A stretch of 51,394 bases of DNA, taken from positions 1 to 51,394 of the forward strand of contig JABFWL010000200.1 of the NCBI GenBank assembly GCA_013362315.1, given 5' to 3'. The notes beneath the pieces are model-generated. The model did not search any database, was not told the DNA's origin, and was given only the letters and a program-made list of their open reading frames with translations. The DNA comes from Catenulispora sp. (GTDB lineage Bacteria > Actinomycetota > Actinomycetes > Streptomycetales > Catenulisporaceae). The translations under genes were made by a program, and so were the position numbers. Shown here in pieces: positions 7,973 to 15,043 of this stretch (positions within the stretch are counted from its first letter, which is position 1; every line of letters begins with the position of its first letter).

Positions 7973-9186
7973 TCCGCAAAGTCCGCGGCACCGCGGCGGA
8001 CGCGACGACCGGGGCCAAGGCCATCCGGTACTTCTGCGTGCTCTGCGAGCACGAGTTCACCGAACCGGCGTTCAACAAGTGCACCGAGTGCGGCGGCGCG
8101 ATCGACGCGGTCTACGACCTCGACCAGGTCGAGATCCCGGCGCAGAAGCAGGGCCCCGACCCCCTGCAGCACTACTTCTCGCTGCTCCCGGTCCGCGAGC
8201 GTTCCGCGCTGCACTGGGTCGGCGAGGGCAACACTCCGTGCTTCGAGGCTCCCGCGCTGGCCGCCGAGCTGGGCATCGGCCGGCTCTACTTCAAGAACGA
8301 GGCCGCGAACCCCACCTCGTCGACGAAGGACCGCGTCGCCTCGGTGTGCCTGTCCCGCTTCGACGAGCTGGGCATCCGCGAGCTCGTGATGTCCTCCACC
8401 GGCAACAGCTCGACCGCCTACGCGCGCGCCGTCTCGCTGATCCCCGGCTTCACGCTGCACGTCTTCGTCGGCCGTGCGTTCCTCAACCGCCTCAACTACG
8501 CCGACCACCCGCGCGTCATCACCCACGTCGTGGACGGCGAGTTCGTCACCGCCGGCCGCGTGGGGGAGCGCTTCGCGCAGGACAACGGCTACTTCTGGGA
8601 GGGCGGCTTCTTCAACCTCGGCCGCCGCGAAGGCCTCAAGCTCGCCTACCTGGAGGCCTACGACGAGATGCAGGCCGAGCCGGACTTCGTCTTCCAGGCC
8701 GTCAGCAGCGGCATGGGCCTGGTCGGCGCGTACAAGGGCGCGGTGGAGTACCGCGAGCTGGGGCGGCTGCGCAAGGTGCCGTCGTTCATGGCGGTCCAGC
8801 AGGCCAGCTGCTCGCCGATGGCGCACGCGTTCGCCGAGGACGCCGACCAGATCGCGCCGCGCCACGTCGTCCGCGACCCCGAGGGCCTGGCCCACGCCAT
8901 CCTGCGCGGCGACCCGACCGGCACCTACCCGTACATCAGAGACCTGTGTCTCTCCAGCGGCGGCCGGATCCTCGCCGCCGGGGAGGACCGGATCCGGCAC
9001 GCGCGGCGCGTGCTCGCCGAGACCGTCGGCGTCGATGTCTGCTACGCCAGCTCGACGGCGTTCGCCGGGGTGATGGAAGCGGCGCAGTCCGGCCTGCTGG
9101 CGCCGGACAGCGTGGTGTTGGTGAACCTGACCGGCGCGGACCGACCGGCCGCGCAGGTCGCCACGATCGGGAGGACCCACGCATGA
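7939..9186 (+). CDS. Threonine synthase-like PLP enzyme with N-terminal zinc ribbon
   Basis: This 415-residue fold-type II PLP enzyme has an N-terminal Cys4 zinc ribbon (CVLCEHEF and CTECGG at about residues 31-55), as in archaeal/actinobacterial threonine-synthase relatives. It then has EGNTPCFEAPALA, the PLP lysine in NPTSSTKDR (usual form NPTGSFKDR), and SSTGNSSTAYA for phosphate binding. Compared with housekeeping threonine synthase the lysine motif has SSTKDR, so the substrate may differ. The GTG start at 7939 has a GGGAAGGGA ribosome site and lies inside the ligase gene. Fold-type II enzymes do beta/gamma-replacement or elimination on amino acids. In this operon it probably makes or trims an unusual amino acid; that is inference. 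Confidence 0.8.
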   Translation: MAEFIGNYDSLIRKVRGTAADATTGAKAIRYFCVLCEHEFTEPAFNKCTECGGAIDAVYDLDQVEIPAQKQGPDPLQHYFSLLPVRERSALHWVGEGNTPCFEAPALAAELGIGRLYFKNEAANPTSSTKDRVASVCLSRFDELGIRELVMSSTGNSSTAYARAVSLIPGFTLHVFVGRAFLNRLNYADHPRVITHVVDGEFVTAGRVGERFAQDNGYFWEGGFFNLGRREGLKLAYLEAYDEMQAEPDFVFQAVSSGMGLVGAYKGAVEYRELGRLRKVPSFMAVQQASCSPMAHAFAEDADQIAPRHVVRDPEGLAHAILRGDPTGTYPYIRDLCLSSGGRILAAGEDRIRHARRVLAETVGVDVCYASSTAFAGVMEAAQSGLLAPDSVVLVNLTGADRPAAQVATIGRTHA

Positions 9187-10346
9187 CAACCCGGCCCCAT
9201 GTGGTGGTCATCGGCGGCGGGGTGCTCGGCGCCTGCGTCGCCGGCGCGTGCGCGGCCCGCTCGGCGCGGGTCACCCTCCTGGACGCCGCGGTGCCCGGCT
9301 CCGGCACCAGCTCGACCAGCTTCGCCTGGGCGAACGCGCAGAAGAAGCGGCCCGACTCGTACTTCCGACTCAACGCCGACGGCCTGGCCGAGTACCACCG
9401 GCTGGCCGAGGCGGGAATCGGGAGCGGCTGGTTCCACGCGGTCGGCAACGTGGAGATCGCGGTGGACACCCGCTCCGCGGAGGCGCTGGAGGCGAACGTC
9501 GCGGATCTCGCCGCGCGCGGCTACGCCGCCGAACACGTGACCGTGCGGCAGGCGGCCGACCTCGAACCGTTCATCGACCCCGACCGGATCGTGGCCGCCG
9601 CCTACTTCCGTGAGGAGGGCTGGGTCGACGCCGAGAAGATGATCGCCGACGCGCTGGCCACCGTCCGGGCCGCGTCCGGCGAGATCCGGACCCACCACCC
9701 CGTCGCCGGATTCGAGCAAGCCGGCACCCGGACGAAGGTGCTGCTGGCGAACGGCGAGGAGGTGGTCGCCGACTACGTGGTGTGCGCGACGGGCATCGCC
9801 ACAGAAGGGCTGCTCCGGGACTCCGGCATCACAGTGCCGATGATCTCCGAGAACCAGCGCAAGCAGCGCGCACCCGGTGACGAGCGCTACACCGCCGTCG
9901 GCGGGCTCGCGTTCACCGCCCCGCTGCGCACCCCGCTGCGCCGCATCGTCCACACGCCGGACATGGGCCTGCGACCCTCAGCCCAGGGCCGCGCGGTCCT
10001 CGGCGGCGACGGCGCCGGCTCACGCGTCCCCCGCACCGACGACGCGGTGTTCGAGAACGGCCCGCGGCTGCTGGACCGAGCCCGGAAGCTGTTCCCTGCC
10101 ATGTCAGACGTGACGCTCGACGCGGTCCGCATCGGCGTCCGCCCGATCCCCGCCGACGGCCTCACGGTGGCCGGCTTCACCCAGACCATGCCCGGCCTGT
10201 ACCTCGTCGTGACACACAGCGGGATCACCCTCGCGCAGTACCTCTCGCGCCTCGTCGCCGACGAGGTGCTGGGCTCGGAGCAAGTCGCGGCGCTCGCCGA
10301 CTTCCGTCCCCAGCGATTCGCCGGAGCAGCGCGAGCACCAGAGTAG
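9183..10346 (+). CDS. FAD-dependent amine/amino-acid oxidoreductase (DAO family)
   Basis: The protein has 387 residues with an N-terminal dinucleotide-binding fold VVVIGGGVLGACVAG, acidic residue at the end of beta-2 (VTLLDAAVPGSGTSSTSFAWANAQ), a second FAD contact in VVCATGIAT, and the C-terminal GVRPIPADGLTVAG...GLYLVVTHSGITLA of the glycine oxidase/D-amino-acid oxidase (DAO) family. The ATG at 9183 overlaps the upstream stop (ATGA). It is the last gene of the operon that starts with the exporter. It likely oxidises a C-N bond of an amino-acid intermediate using oxygen. The exact substrate is unknown. The gene is intact, so the damage upstream is local to the A-PCP and P450. Confidence 0.87.
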   Translation: MTTRPHVVVIGGGVLGACVAGACAARSARVTLLDAAVPGSGTSSTSFAWANAQKKRPDSYFRLNADGLAEYHRLAEAGIGSGWFHAVGNVEIAVDTRSAEALEANVADLAARGYAAEHVTVRQAADLEPFIDPDRIVAAAYFREEGWVDAEKMIADALATVRAASGEIRTHHPVAGFEQAGTRTKVLLANGEEVVADYVVCATGIATEGLLRDSGITVPMISENQRKQRAPGDERYTAVGGLAFTAPLRTPLRRIVHTPDMGLRPSAQGRAVLGGDGAGSRVPRTDDAVFENGPRLLDRARKLFPAMSDVTLDAVRIGVRPIPADGLTVAGFTQTMPGLYLVVTHSGITLAQYLSRLVADEVLGSEQVAALADFRPQRFAGAARAPE

Positions 10347-10417
10347 GACTCACACAATCGCCTGCGGTAGCCCATCTACTCGGCTCGTCGCGTCCCCGGC
10401 GGCGCGCACTCGGTCAT

Positions 10418-10911
10418 TCACTGGCAGCAGACCTTCTGGATCGGTGTCAGCGGCGAGGTCCACAGGATGCGTACCTCGCCGAGATCGCGGTGCAGCGGAT
10501 CAGTGAAGGGGGCGTTCGGCTCGGGTAGCAGTTCTACCGCCAGGACGCTGATCGAGTGGGATCCGCCGGACGGAACAGCCGCTTCTCGACCGCCGCCTTC
10601 TGGTGAAGGTCGACCGTGACCGGATGGGAAAGCCGAGCGCGGTCGTCGGCGAAGTAGGTCGGATCATCACGGCACAGGACGCGCAGTTCGATCCGGATGT
10701 CGCGCGCTGTCGGGACGGGGAACGGTCCGCTGACGGTGCCGGGCGCACCTTGCTGGCCGGCGGTGTCGAGCTCGTCGAGCTGTGTCACGTCCACGTAGGT
10801 GCCGGTCGCCGTCAACGACGCCTCAGGATCGTCGGGGAAGGCACGCGTGGTGGAGTAGACCTCGAGCCAGCCGTCGGATCCGCGCGTGTCGAACCCCGAG
10901 GCGACGGTCAT
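10418..10911 (-). pseudogene. Frameshifted hypothetical protein
   Basis: Reading leftward from 10911, a frame with good codon bias gives 115 or so residues (SDGWLEVYSTTRAFPDD, VDVTQLDELDT, DIRIELRVLCRDDPTYF) and then turns into nonsense and stops near 10534. From about 10575 a neighbouring frame continues with SISVLAVELLPEPNAPFTDP and GEVRILWTSPLTPIQK to a TGA at 10418-10420. The coding character passes cleanly from one frame to the other, so a single indel at about 10560-10575 probably split one gene of about 165 codons. I recognise no family. Its start overlaps the opposite-strand methyltransferase remnant by 26 bp, which also suggests scrambled DNA. Confidence 0.55.
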
Positions 10912-11119
10912 CCGGCCCGGTTACCTCAACACCGGGCATTGGACGAAGGACTCCTGGACGTCGAACGGAATCCGCGACAAGGTCGGCGCGACGCACTGGC
11001 CGCTGACCGACCTGCTGCACATGCTGACGGATGCCGGCCTGGTCCTCGAACGTTTCGCCGAGGGCGGGGCACCGACGCCGATCACACTCTCGTTGCGCGC
11101 CAAGAAACCAGGCCGCTAG
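10886..11119 (+). pseudogene. C-terminal fragment of a SAM-dependent methyltransferase
   Basis: The 77 residues include GATHWPLTDLLHMLTDAGLV, LERFAEGGAPTP and ITLSLRAKKP. This is the typical last beta-hairpin region of class I methyltransferases of actinomycetes (HWPL..LL..L..AGL.LERF.E, then a final SLRARK strand). The SAM-binding Rossmann core (about 180-200 residues) is absent, because upstream DNA belongs to the opposite-strand gene. It is best read as a relic of deletion or rearrangement. An in-frame ATG at 10886 would allow translation but the product could not bind SAM. Confidence 0.65.
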
Positions 11120-11174
11120 ATGCGCGCAGCGTAATCGGGAGGAACGGTCGCGGCACACCACGCGTTCCAGCATC

Positions 11175-11498
11175 GTGAGCCAATACGGGGTGTACCTCCA
11201 TGGGTTCGATCGCCACGGCAGAACCGTCGGCCAAGGCGGTCCGTATTCGAGCGACCAGGAGGCGGCCATCGCCGCCGACCGCAAAGCCCTGCAGCGCATG
11301 GGCGCCTACAGGGTCGTCCGCGTCGAGGCCGCGGACTCCGCAGCGGCTGCCGTCCTAGCCGAACAAGCCCTCAGCACCGCAGGAGCGGACCTCCCGCCGG
11401 AGCCGCGCTCCGTCAGGGACCGCATCGCCAACGCAGTGGCTGCCGTCGCGATCAAGGTGGCCGCGTATCGCGCCCAACGTAAGCGTCCCCGTCTTTGA
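11175..11498 (+). CDS. Hypothetical 107-residue protein
   Basis: The frame has actinomycete codon bias and reads as a compact protein: VSQYGVYLHGFDRHGRTVGQ, then SSDQEAAIAADRKALQRMGAYRVVRVEAADSA, and a basic C-terminal helix ending in AYRAQRKRPRL. I do not recognise a family. The GTG at 11175 is the only start that avoids a nonsense N-terminus, but its ribosome site is weak (GGGAGGA lies about 30 bp upstream). No membrane segment or signal peptide is seen. It stands alone between the methyltransferase relic and the dioxygenase gene. Confidence 0.5.
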   Translation: MSQYGVYLHGFDRHGRTVGQGGPYSSDQEAAIAADRKALQRMGAYRVVRVEAADSAAAAVLAEQALSTAGADLPPEPRSVRDRIANAVAAVAIKVAAYRAQRKRPRL

Positions 11499-11619
11499 CG
11501 TGACCGGACATCACGCAGTCATCGCGTCGCGGACCTGCGCGGTGTCTGTGTCGACAGCGTCCTGCCGGAGTCCAGCACGGCCGCCACGAGCCTGCATGAT
11601 CCATGGTGAAAATTAACCA

Positions 11620-11634
11620 GTAGTCGGTGACTAC
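11620..11634. promoter_or_regulatory. Candidate operator palindrome upstream of the PhyH gene
   Basis: GTAGTC, GGT, GACTAC is a perfect 6-bp inverted repeat around a 3-bp centre, 40 bp before the ATG at 11675 and within a locally A/T-richer stretch (GGTGAAAATTAACC just upstream). Position and symmetry suit a repressor site over the promoter. No regulator gene is adjacent, so its protein is unknown. Confidence 0.35.
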
Positions 11635-11674
11635 GCACCACGACAACGCAGGTTGCCACCCATACGTTGGATGC

Positions 11675-12493
11675 ATGTCAACCAGCATGTCTCTGCTGAC
11701 CTCGGCTCAGGTCGCACGGTTCGCAGCCCACGGCTATCTGCGCTTCGACGCGATCGTGCCACCGGAGATGAACGCTCGGGCGATCGAGGTGCTCGAGGCC
11801 GGCATACCTGCCGTGCCCTACGGCACTCCGTTGTCGGCAGCGTTCCCAGAAGGGTCTTTCGCGCGCGAGCTCGTCGAACTGCCGGCGGTCGCCGGTGCCC
11901 TGCACAGCCTGCTCGGCCCCGAGCCGACCGTCGACCACCACGCCGTACACGTCCGTGAGCCGCGCGAGGGCCACGCCCAGCACCTGCACGGCGACGCGAT
12001 CATCGACGTGCGGCCCGACGCCTTCGACGTCCAGCTCATGTACTACCCGCACCAGGTGACCGCCGAGATGGGCGGCACCCTGATCGTGCCGGGCAGCCAC
12101 CTGCGCCGGATCAACGAGAGCGACCCGGGCCGCTACCAGAATCTGCGCGGGCAGACCCGGCTGACCTGTCCCGCCGGCACGGTGATGCTGCTGCATCACG
12201 GAATATGGCACGGCGGGCGGCGCAACGACGGCGACACCCGCAGGTACATGTTCAAGATCCGGTTCAATCCGACCGTGCCCCAGGTGCGCCTGTGGGACAC
12301 CGCAGACCTCGCCGACCCGGCGGTCGTGGCTGAACTCTCGACCGCCTTTCCGTGGTACGAGCAGGCCACGGGCCGCCTGGAGATCTACAACCGGGTCCTG
12401 CTGTGGCGCGCCCTGACCGGCGACGAGACCTTCGACATCGACTACTGGGTGACGCGCGTGAGCAACCGTCCCGCCGTGGGGAGCACCGCATGA
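11675..12493 (+). CDS. Phytanoyl-CoA dioxygenase (PhyH)-like Fe(II)/2-oxoglutarate oxygenase
   Basis: The 272-residue protein starts with the PhyH hallmark LTSAQVARFAAHGYLRFDAIVPPEM. It carries the iron facial triad as HLHGDAI (HxD, about residues 108-112) and the distal His in HHGIWHGG (about 175), followed by an Arg for 2-oxoglutarate in RRYMFKIRFNP. GGTLIVPGSHLRR is the conserved strand between them. Members of this family hydroxylate or halogenate small molecules. This one lies outside a recognisable pathway, although the natural-product operon ends 1.3 kb upstream. The start ATG follows another ATG by one base; 11675 gives the better match to the family N-terminus. It overlaps the next gene by 4 bp. 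Confidence 0.85.
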   Translation: MSTSMSLLTSAQVARFAAHGYLRFDAIVPPEMNARAIEVLEAGIPAVPYGTPLSAAFPEGSFARELVELPAVAGALHSLLGPEPTVDHHAVHVREPREGHAQHLHGDAIIDVRPDAFDVQLMYYPHQVTAEMGGTLIVPGSHLRRINESDPGRYQNLRGQTRLTCPAGTVMLLHHGIWHGGRRNDGDTRRYMFKIRFNPTVPQVRLWDTADLADPAVVAELSTAFPWYEQATGRLEIYNRVLLWRALTGDETFDIDYWVTRVSNRPAVGSTA

Positions 12494-12759
12494 GGCAGCA
12501 GGTCCTGGCCCTCTACCTGAGCACGTCGGCGCTGGACGCGCACGTCGTGGGCTGGTCCCTCTACGACGGCACCGGCCGCACCCGGCCCACCACCGGGGAC
12601 GGTGACGAACCGCCCTACCAGACCGGCCTGGACGCCCTGCTCGACGGCTGGCGCCTCATCCAGGCGGCCCAGCTCATTCCGCCGTACCCGGGACACGAGT
12701 ACGACACCTCGTTCCTCAAGCACGAGTTCCTCTTCGAGAAGCTTCACGCCGATTCGTGA
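12490..12759 (+). CDS. Small protein coupled to the PhyH-like oxygenase
   Basis: This 89-residue protein begins MRQQVLALYLSTSALDAHVV and contains VGWSLYDGTG, PPYQTGLDALLDGWRLIQAA and a C-terminal EYDTSFLKHEFLFEKL. I do not know its function. Similar short proteins ending in an EFLFEK-type helix seem familiar from actinomycetes, but I cannot name a family. The ATGA overlap with the oxygenase gene implies co-translation and a shared job. The product is soluble, without a signal peptide. A 12-bp-stem hairpin follows at 12818. Confidence 0.65.
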   Translation: MRQQVLALYLSTSALDAHVVGWSLYDGTGRTRPTTGDGDEPPYQTGLDALLDGWRLIQAAQLIPPYPGHEYDTSFLKHEFLFEKLHADS

Positions 12760-12817
12760 TGCTTGGGCAAGGCCACGAGCTACGCGGCGAGCAGGTCTTA
12801 GCTGGTCGCTGATGCGA

Positions 12818-12862
12818 GGCGGAAGGCGAAGCGAGCGCTACGCTCATAAGTCGCCTTCCGCC
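12818..12862. terminator. Hairpin between convergent genes
   Basis: GGCGGAAGGCGA (12818-12829) and TCGCCTTCCGCC (12851-12862) form a perfect 12-bp stem with a 21-nt loop that can pair further (AGCG with CGCT). It lies between the ends of the 89-residue protein gene and the convergent HTH gene and could serve both. There is no T-tract, as is common in actinomycetes. Confidence 0.6.
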
Positions 12863-12869
12863 GAGTGCT

Positions 12870-13799
12870 TTACGCCTTGCCACCCCACCAGAACCGGTCG
12901 AAGTCAGCCGGGTTGTAACGCTTGGTCCGTACGCCTGCCTCCACGGGCTCCGGCGGCTGGCGCTCAGGATCTCCGCTGCTCACCGCGCGCTCGATCCGCT
13001 TCATGACCGCGCTGATGGTGACGCCGTAGTGCTCGGCGAGCTCAGTGGCGCTCTTCGGGCTTCCCCGGAGCCACCGGCGTTCCTCAGGGCCGACCTTGCG
13101 CCGTGCCGGGGTTTTGGCGGGCGGGGGCGCCGGGCGGTCCAGGCGGCGCAGTGCCGCGAGCAGTTCCTTGCGCGGCCAGACCCGCGAGCGGCCGACCTTC
13201 TCCGGCAGCTGCATCGCGGCCAGCGGCTGCCGGCGCATCAGCACCTTGACCTCGTCCAGGCTCTTGCCGGTGGCCTCGGCGATCCCGTGGATGTCGACGA
13301 CGTCGCGGGCGACCGGGGCGCGCTTCGCCCGCCGCGCCCGGCCGGTCTCCACCGCCGTGCCGCGCGGGCCGCTGCGGGTCCGGCGGCGGGAGAACCAGGC
13401 CTGGACGTCACCGGCGCGGCGGCGGCCGACGGCGTCGGCCGGCGGGAACGGGTCCTTGGAGGACGGCCCGTACAGGCTGGGATAAGAGCTGATGGTGCTC
13501 CGGGGATAACCGGTCCGGTCACAGATCTGCCGCATGGTGAGCATCTCGTCCGGATCGTCGCCCAGGCTGCCCGTGTCCAGCCGGCTGGCCTCGTTCTCCC
13601 GCAGCCAGGCCTCCACCTCGCGGCGGCGGTAGAACACCCCGGTGCCGCGCTTCTCCGCGACCGTCCAACCCGCCGCCGCAGCCCAGTTGCGCACCGTGAC
13701 AGCGGTCACCCCCAGGGCCTCGGCGATCTGGCGCACACCGACCACGTCCGGCAACCCGTCAAGGCGCTCGGCCAACGACATCGGCGATGTATCGGGCAT
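12870..13799 (-). CDS. DNA-binding protein with up to four tandem HTH (MerR/AlpA-like) units
   Basis: The 309-residue protein contains four successive segments with the same look, a helix-turn-helix followed by a short wing. They are GVRQIAEALGVTAVTVRNWA (about 20-40, with FYRRREVEAWL), TMRQICDRTGYPRSTISSYP (about 88-110, with GDVQAWF), DIHGIAEATGKSLDEVKVLM (about 168-190, with WPRKELLAAL) and SATELAEHYGVTISAVMKRI (about 250-270, with YNPADFDRFW). Each resembles the excisionase/AlpA type of DNA-binding unit. Basic linkers rich in Arg and Pro separate them. Such an array suggests binding to a long or repeated DNA site. No phage or plasmid genes adjoin it. The start may be the second Met (MSLAERLDGL). 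The role is not known. Confidence 0.65.
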   Translation of the reverse strand: MPDTSPMSLAERLDGLPDVVGVRQIAEALGVTAVTVRNWAAAAGWTVAEKRGTGVFYRRREVEAWLRENEASRLDTGSLGDDPDEMLTMRQICDRTGYPRSTISSYPSLYGPSSKDPFPPADAVGRRRAGDVQAWFSRRRTRSGPRGTAVETGRARRAKRAPVARDVVDIHGIAEATGKSLDEVKVLMRRQPLAAMQLPEKVGRSRVWPRKELLAALRRLDRPAPPPAKTPARRKVGPEERRWLRGSPKSATELAEHYGVTISAVMKRIERAVSSGDPERQPPEPVEAGVRTKRYNPADFDRFWWGGKA

Positions 13800-13977
13800 G
13801 ACCTGGCTCCTTGCTGCGGGATCTCAGCGGCTTGTCTCTCCCCGCACTATCATATCGGTTCCGGCGCTGTACTTCTGTACTGGCTGGCACGACGCGAAAG
13901 AAGAGCCCTGGAGGAGGCGTCCTCGTCGAACGCGAGGCAGCGCGCGTCGCCTGACATGCGGTGCTATACAGGGCACC

Positions 13978-14784
13978 GTGACAGAGGCAGCAAGAGACCA
14001 AGGCACCCGTGGCGAGCTCGTCAGTCGACTGGCCGAGGCGATCTCGTCCGTCACGACCACGCACCCGCTGCGGGCCGCCATCGACGGGCCGCCCGCCTCG
14101 GGCAAGACCACCCTCGCCGACGAACTCGCCGCCGTCCTGCGCGCGCAGGGCCGCGACGTGATCCGCGCGACGATCGACGACTTCCTCGTCCCCCCTGCGC
14201 AGCGCTACCGGCGCGGGCGGTACTCGGCTGAAGGCTGCTACTTCGACGCTCACGATCGGGCCGCGCTGTGCCGCGTCCTGCTCGATCCGCTGGGCCCAGG
14301 TGGAGACCGACGGTTCCAACACGCGGTCCCCGACGCTGAGACCGGCAGTGGCACTGGCACTGGCACTGGCACTGGCACTGGCACTGGCACTGGCACTGGC
14401 ACTGGCACTGGCACTGGCACTGGCACCCCATCGTCCCCGCTGATCTCGACCGCACCCGCAGACGCCGTACTGCTCTTCGACGGCGTCTTCCTCCTGCGCC
14501 CGGAACTCATCGACCGGTGGGACCTGCGCATCTTCGTGTCCGTCCCCTTCGAGCAGACGGTAGACCGCGCCAAGAACCGAGGCGCCGCGCTGGCCGGATC
14601 CACCGCCGACGCCGCCGACGCCGCCGACATCGAACGCTCGTGGCGCGACCGCTACATCCCGGCACAACAGCTCTACTTCGCCATCGCCCGCCCTACCGAA
14701 CACGCCGACATCATCGTCTACAACGATCAACTCCACCGGCCGACCTGGGAAGTTCGACCACACTCCGTAGTACCGGAGCAGTAG
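13978..14784 (+). CDS. Uridine kinase-like P-loop protein with (Gly-Thr)n insert
   Basis: The 268-residue protein begins at GTG 13978 and has a Walker A loop DGPPASGKTTLADEL (about residues 35-50), the acceptor-site region IRATIDDFLVPPAQRYRRG typical of uridine kinase/phosphoribulokinase relatives, LLFDGVFLLRPEL (Walker B-like), and a C-terminal SWRDRYIPAQQLYF. The fold phosphorylates a nucleoside or sugar, but the substrate is not readable. A run of 13 Gly-Thr pairs, encoded by a hexanucleotide repeat (14350-14427), sits in the middle, where homologues have a short loop. The repeat is in frame, so changes in copy number would lengthen the loop without breaking the gene. It has its own upstream gap and appears monocistronic. 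Confidence 0.78.
   Translation: MTEAARDQGTRGELVSRLAEAISSVTTTHPLRAAIDGPPASGKTTLADELAAVLRAQGRDVIRATIDDFLVPPAQRYRRGRYSAEGCYFDAHDRAALCRVLLDPLGPGGDRRFQHAVPDAETGSGTGTGTGTGTGTGTGTGTGTGTGTGTPSSPLISTAPADAVLLFDGVFLLRPELIDRWDLRIFVSVPFEQTVDRAKNRGAALAGSTADAADAADIERSWRDRYIPAQQLYFAIARPTEHADIIVYNDQLHRPTWEVRPHSVVPEQ
14350..14427 (+). repeat. Hexanucleotide microsatellite inside the kinase gene
   Basis: There are 12 perfect copies of GGCACT (14350-14421) followed by one GGCACC (14422-14427), preceded by one diverged copy GGCAGT. The repeat encodes alternating Gly and Thr. Perfect copies without synonymous drift indicate recent expansion by slippage. Confidence 0.95.
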
Positions 14785-14923
14785 GTGCTCCCCCCGGCGC
14801 CGTCGGTCCGGCGGAGCAATCCCGCGCCGGAGCTACCTCAGAAGTCCACGCGCAGTTACTGAGCTTTAAGGCGTGGTGTCGTCGAGGGCTGACAGTTGTT
14901 CGGTCCGGCGGTACGTCTGTTGT

Positions 14924-14964
14924 GGCCCGGCGCTCGGGTTCGTGTCACCAGACGCAAAGTAGCT
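14924..14964 (-). repeat. 41-bp inverted repeat, left copy (IS630-type end)
   Basis: This copy is a perfect reverse complement of 15846-15886. Its tip (AGCTACTTTGCG on the minus strand) faces right, toward the DUF2461-like gene. The sequence to its left does not match what follows the right copy, so it may be the opposite end of an element whose body is gone. A TA dinucleotide near the tip fits IS630 insertion at TA. Confidence 0.85.
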
Positions 14965-15043
14965 CTCTGTTCGCCCCCTCATTCTGGCCGCCCGCGCCGG
15001 ATGGTCGCGCCCCAGATTTTGGGCAGGAGTACCATCCCGAGGC

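Noticed and set aside
14350-14427. CRISPR-like or regulatory array
   Set aside because: The units are contiguous 6-bp copies without spacers, inside a coding frame. It is a microsatellite.
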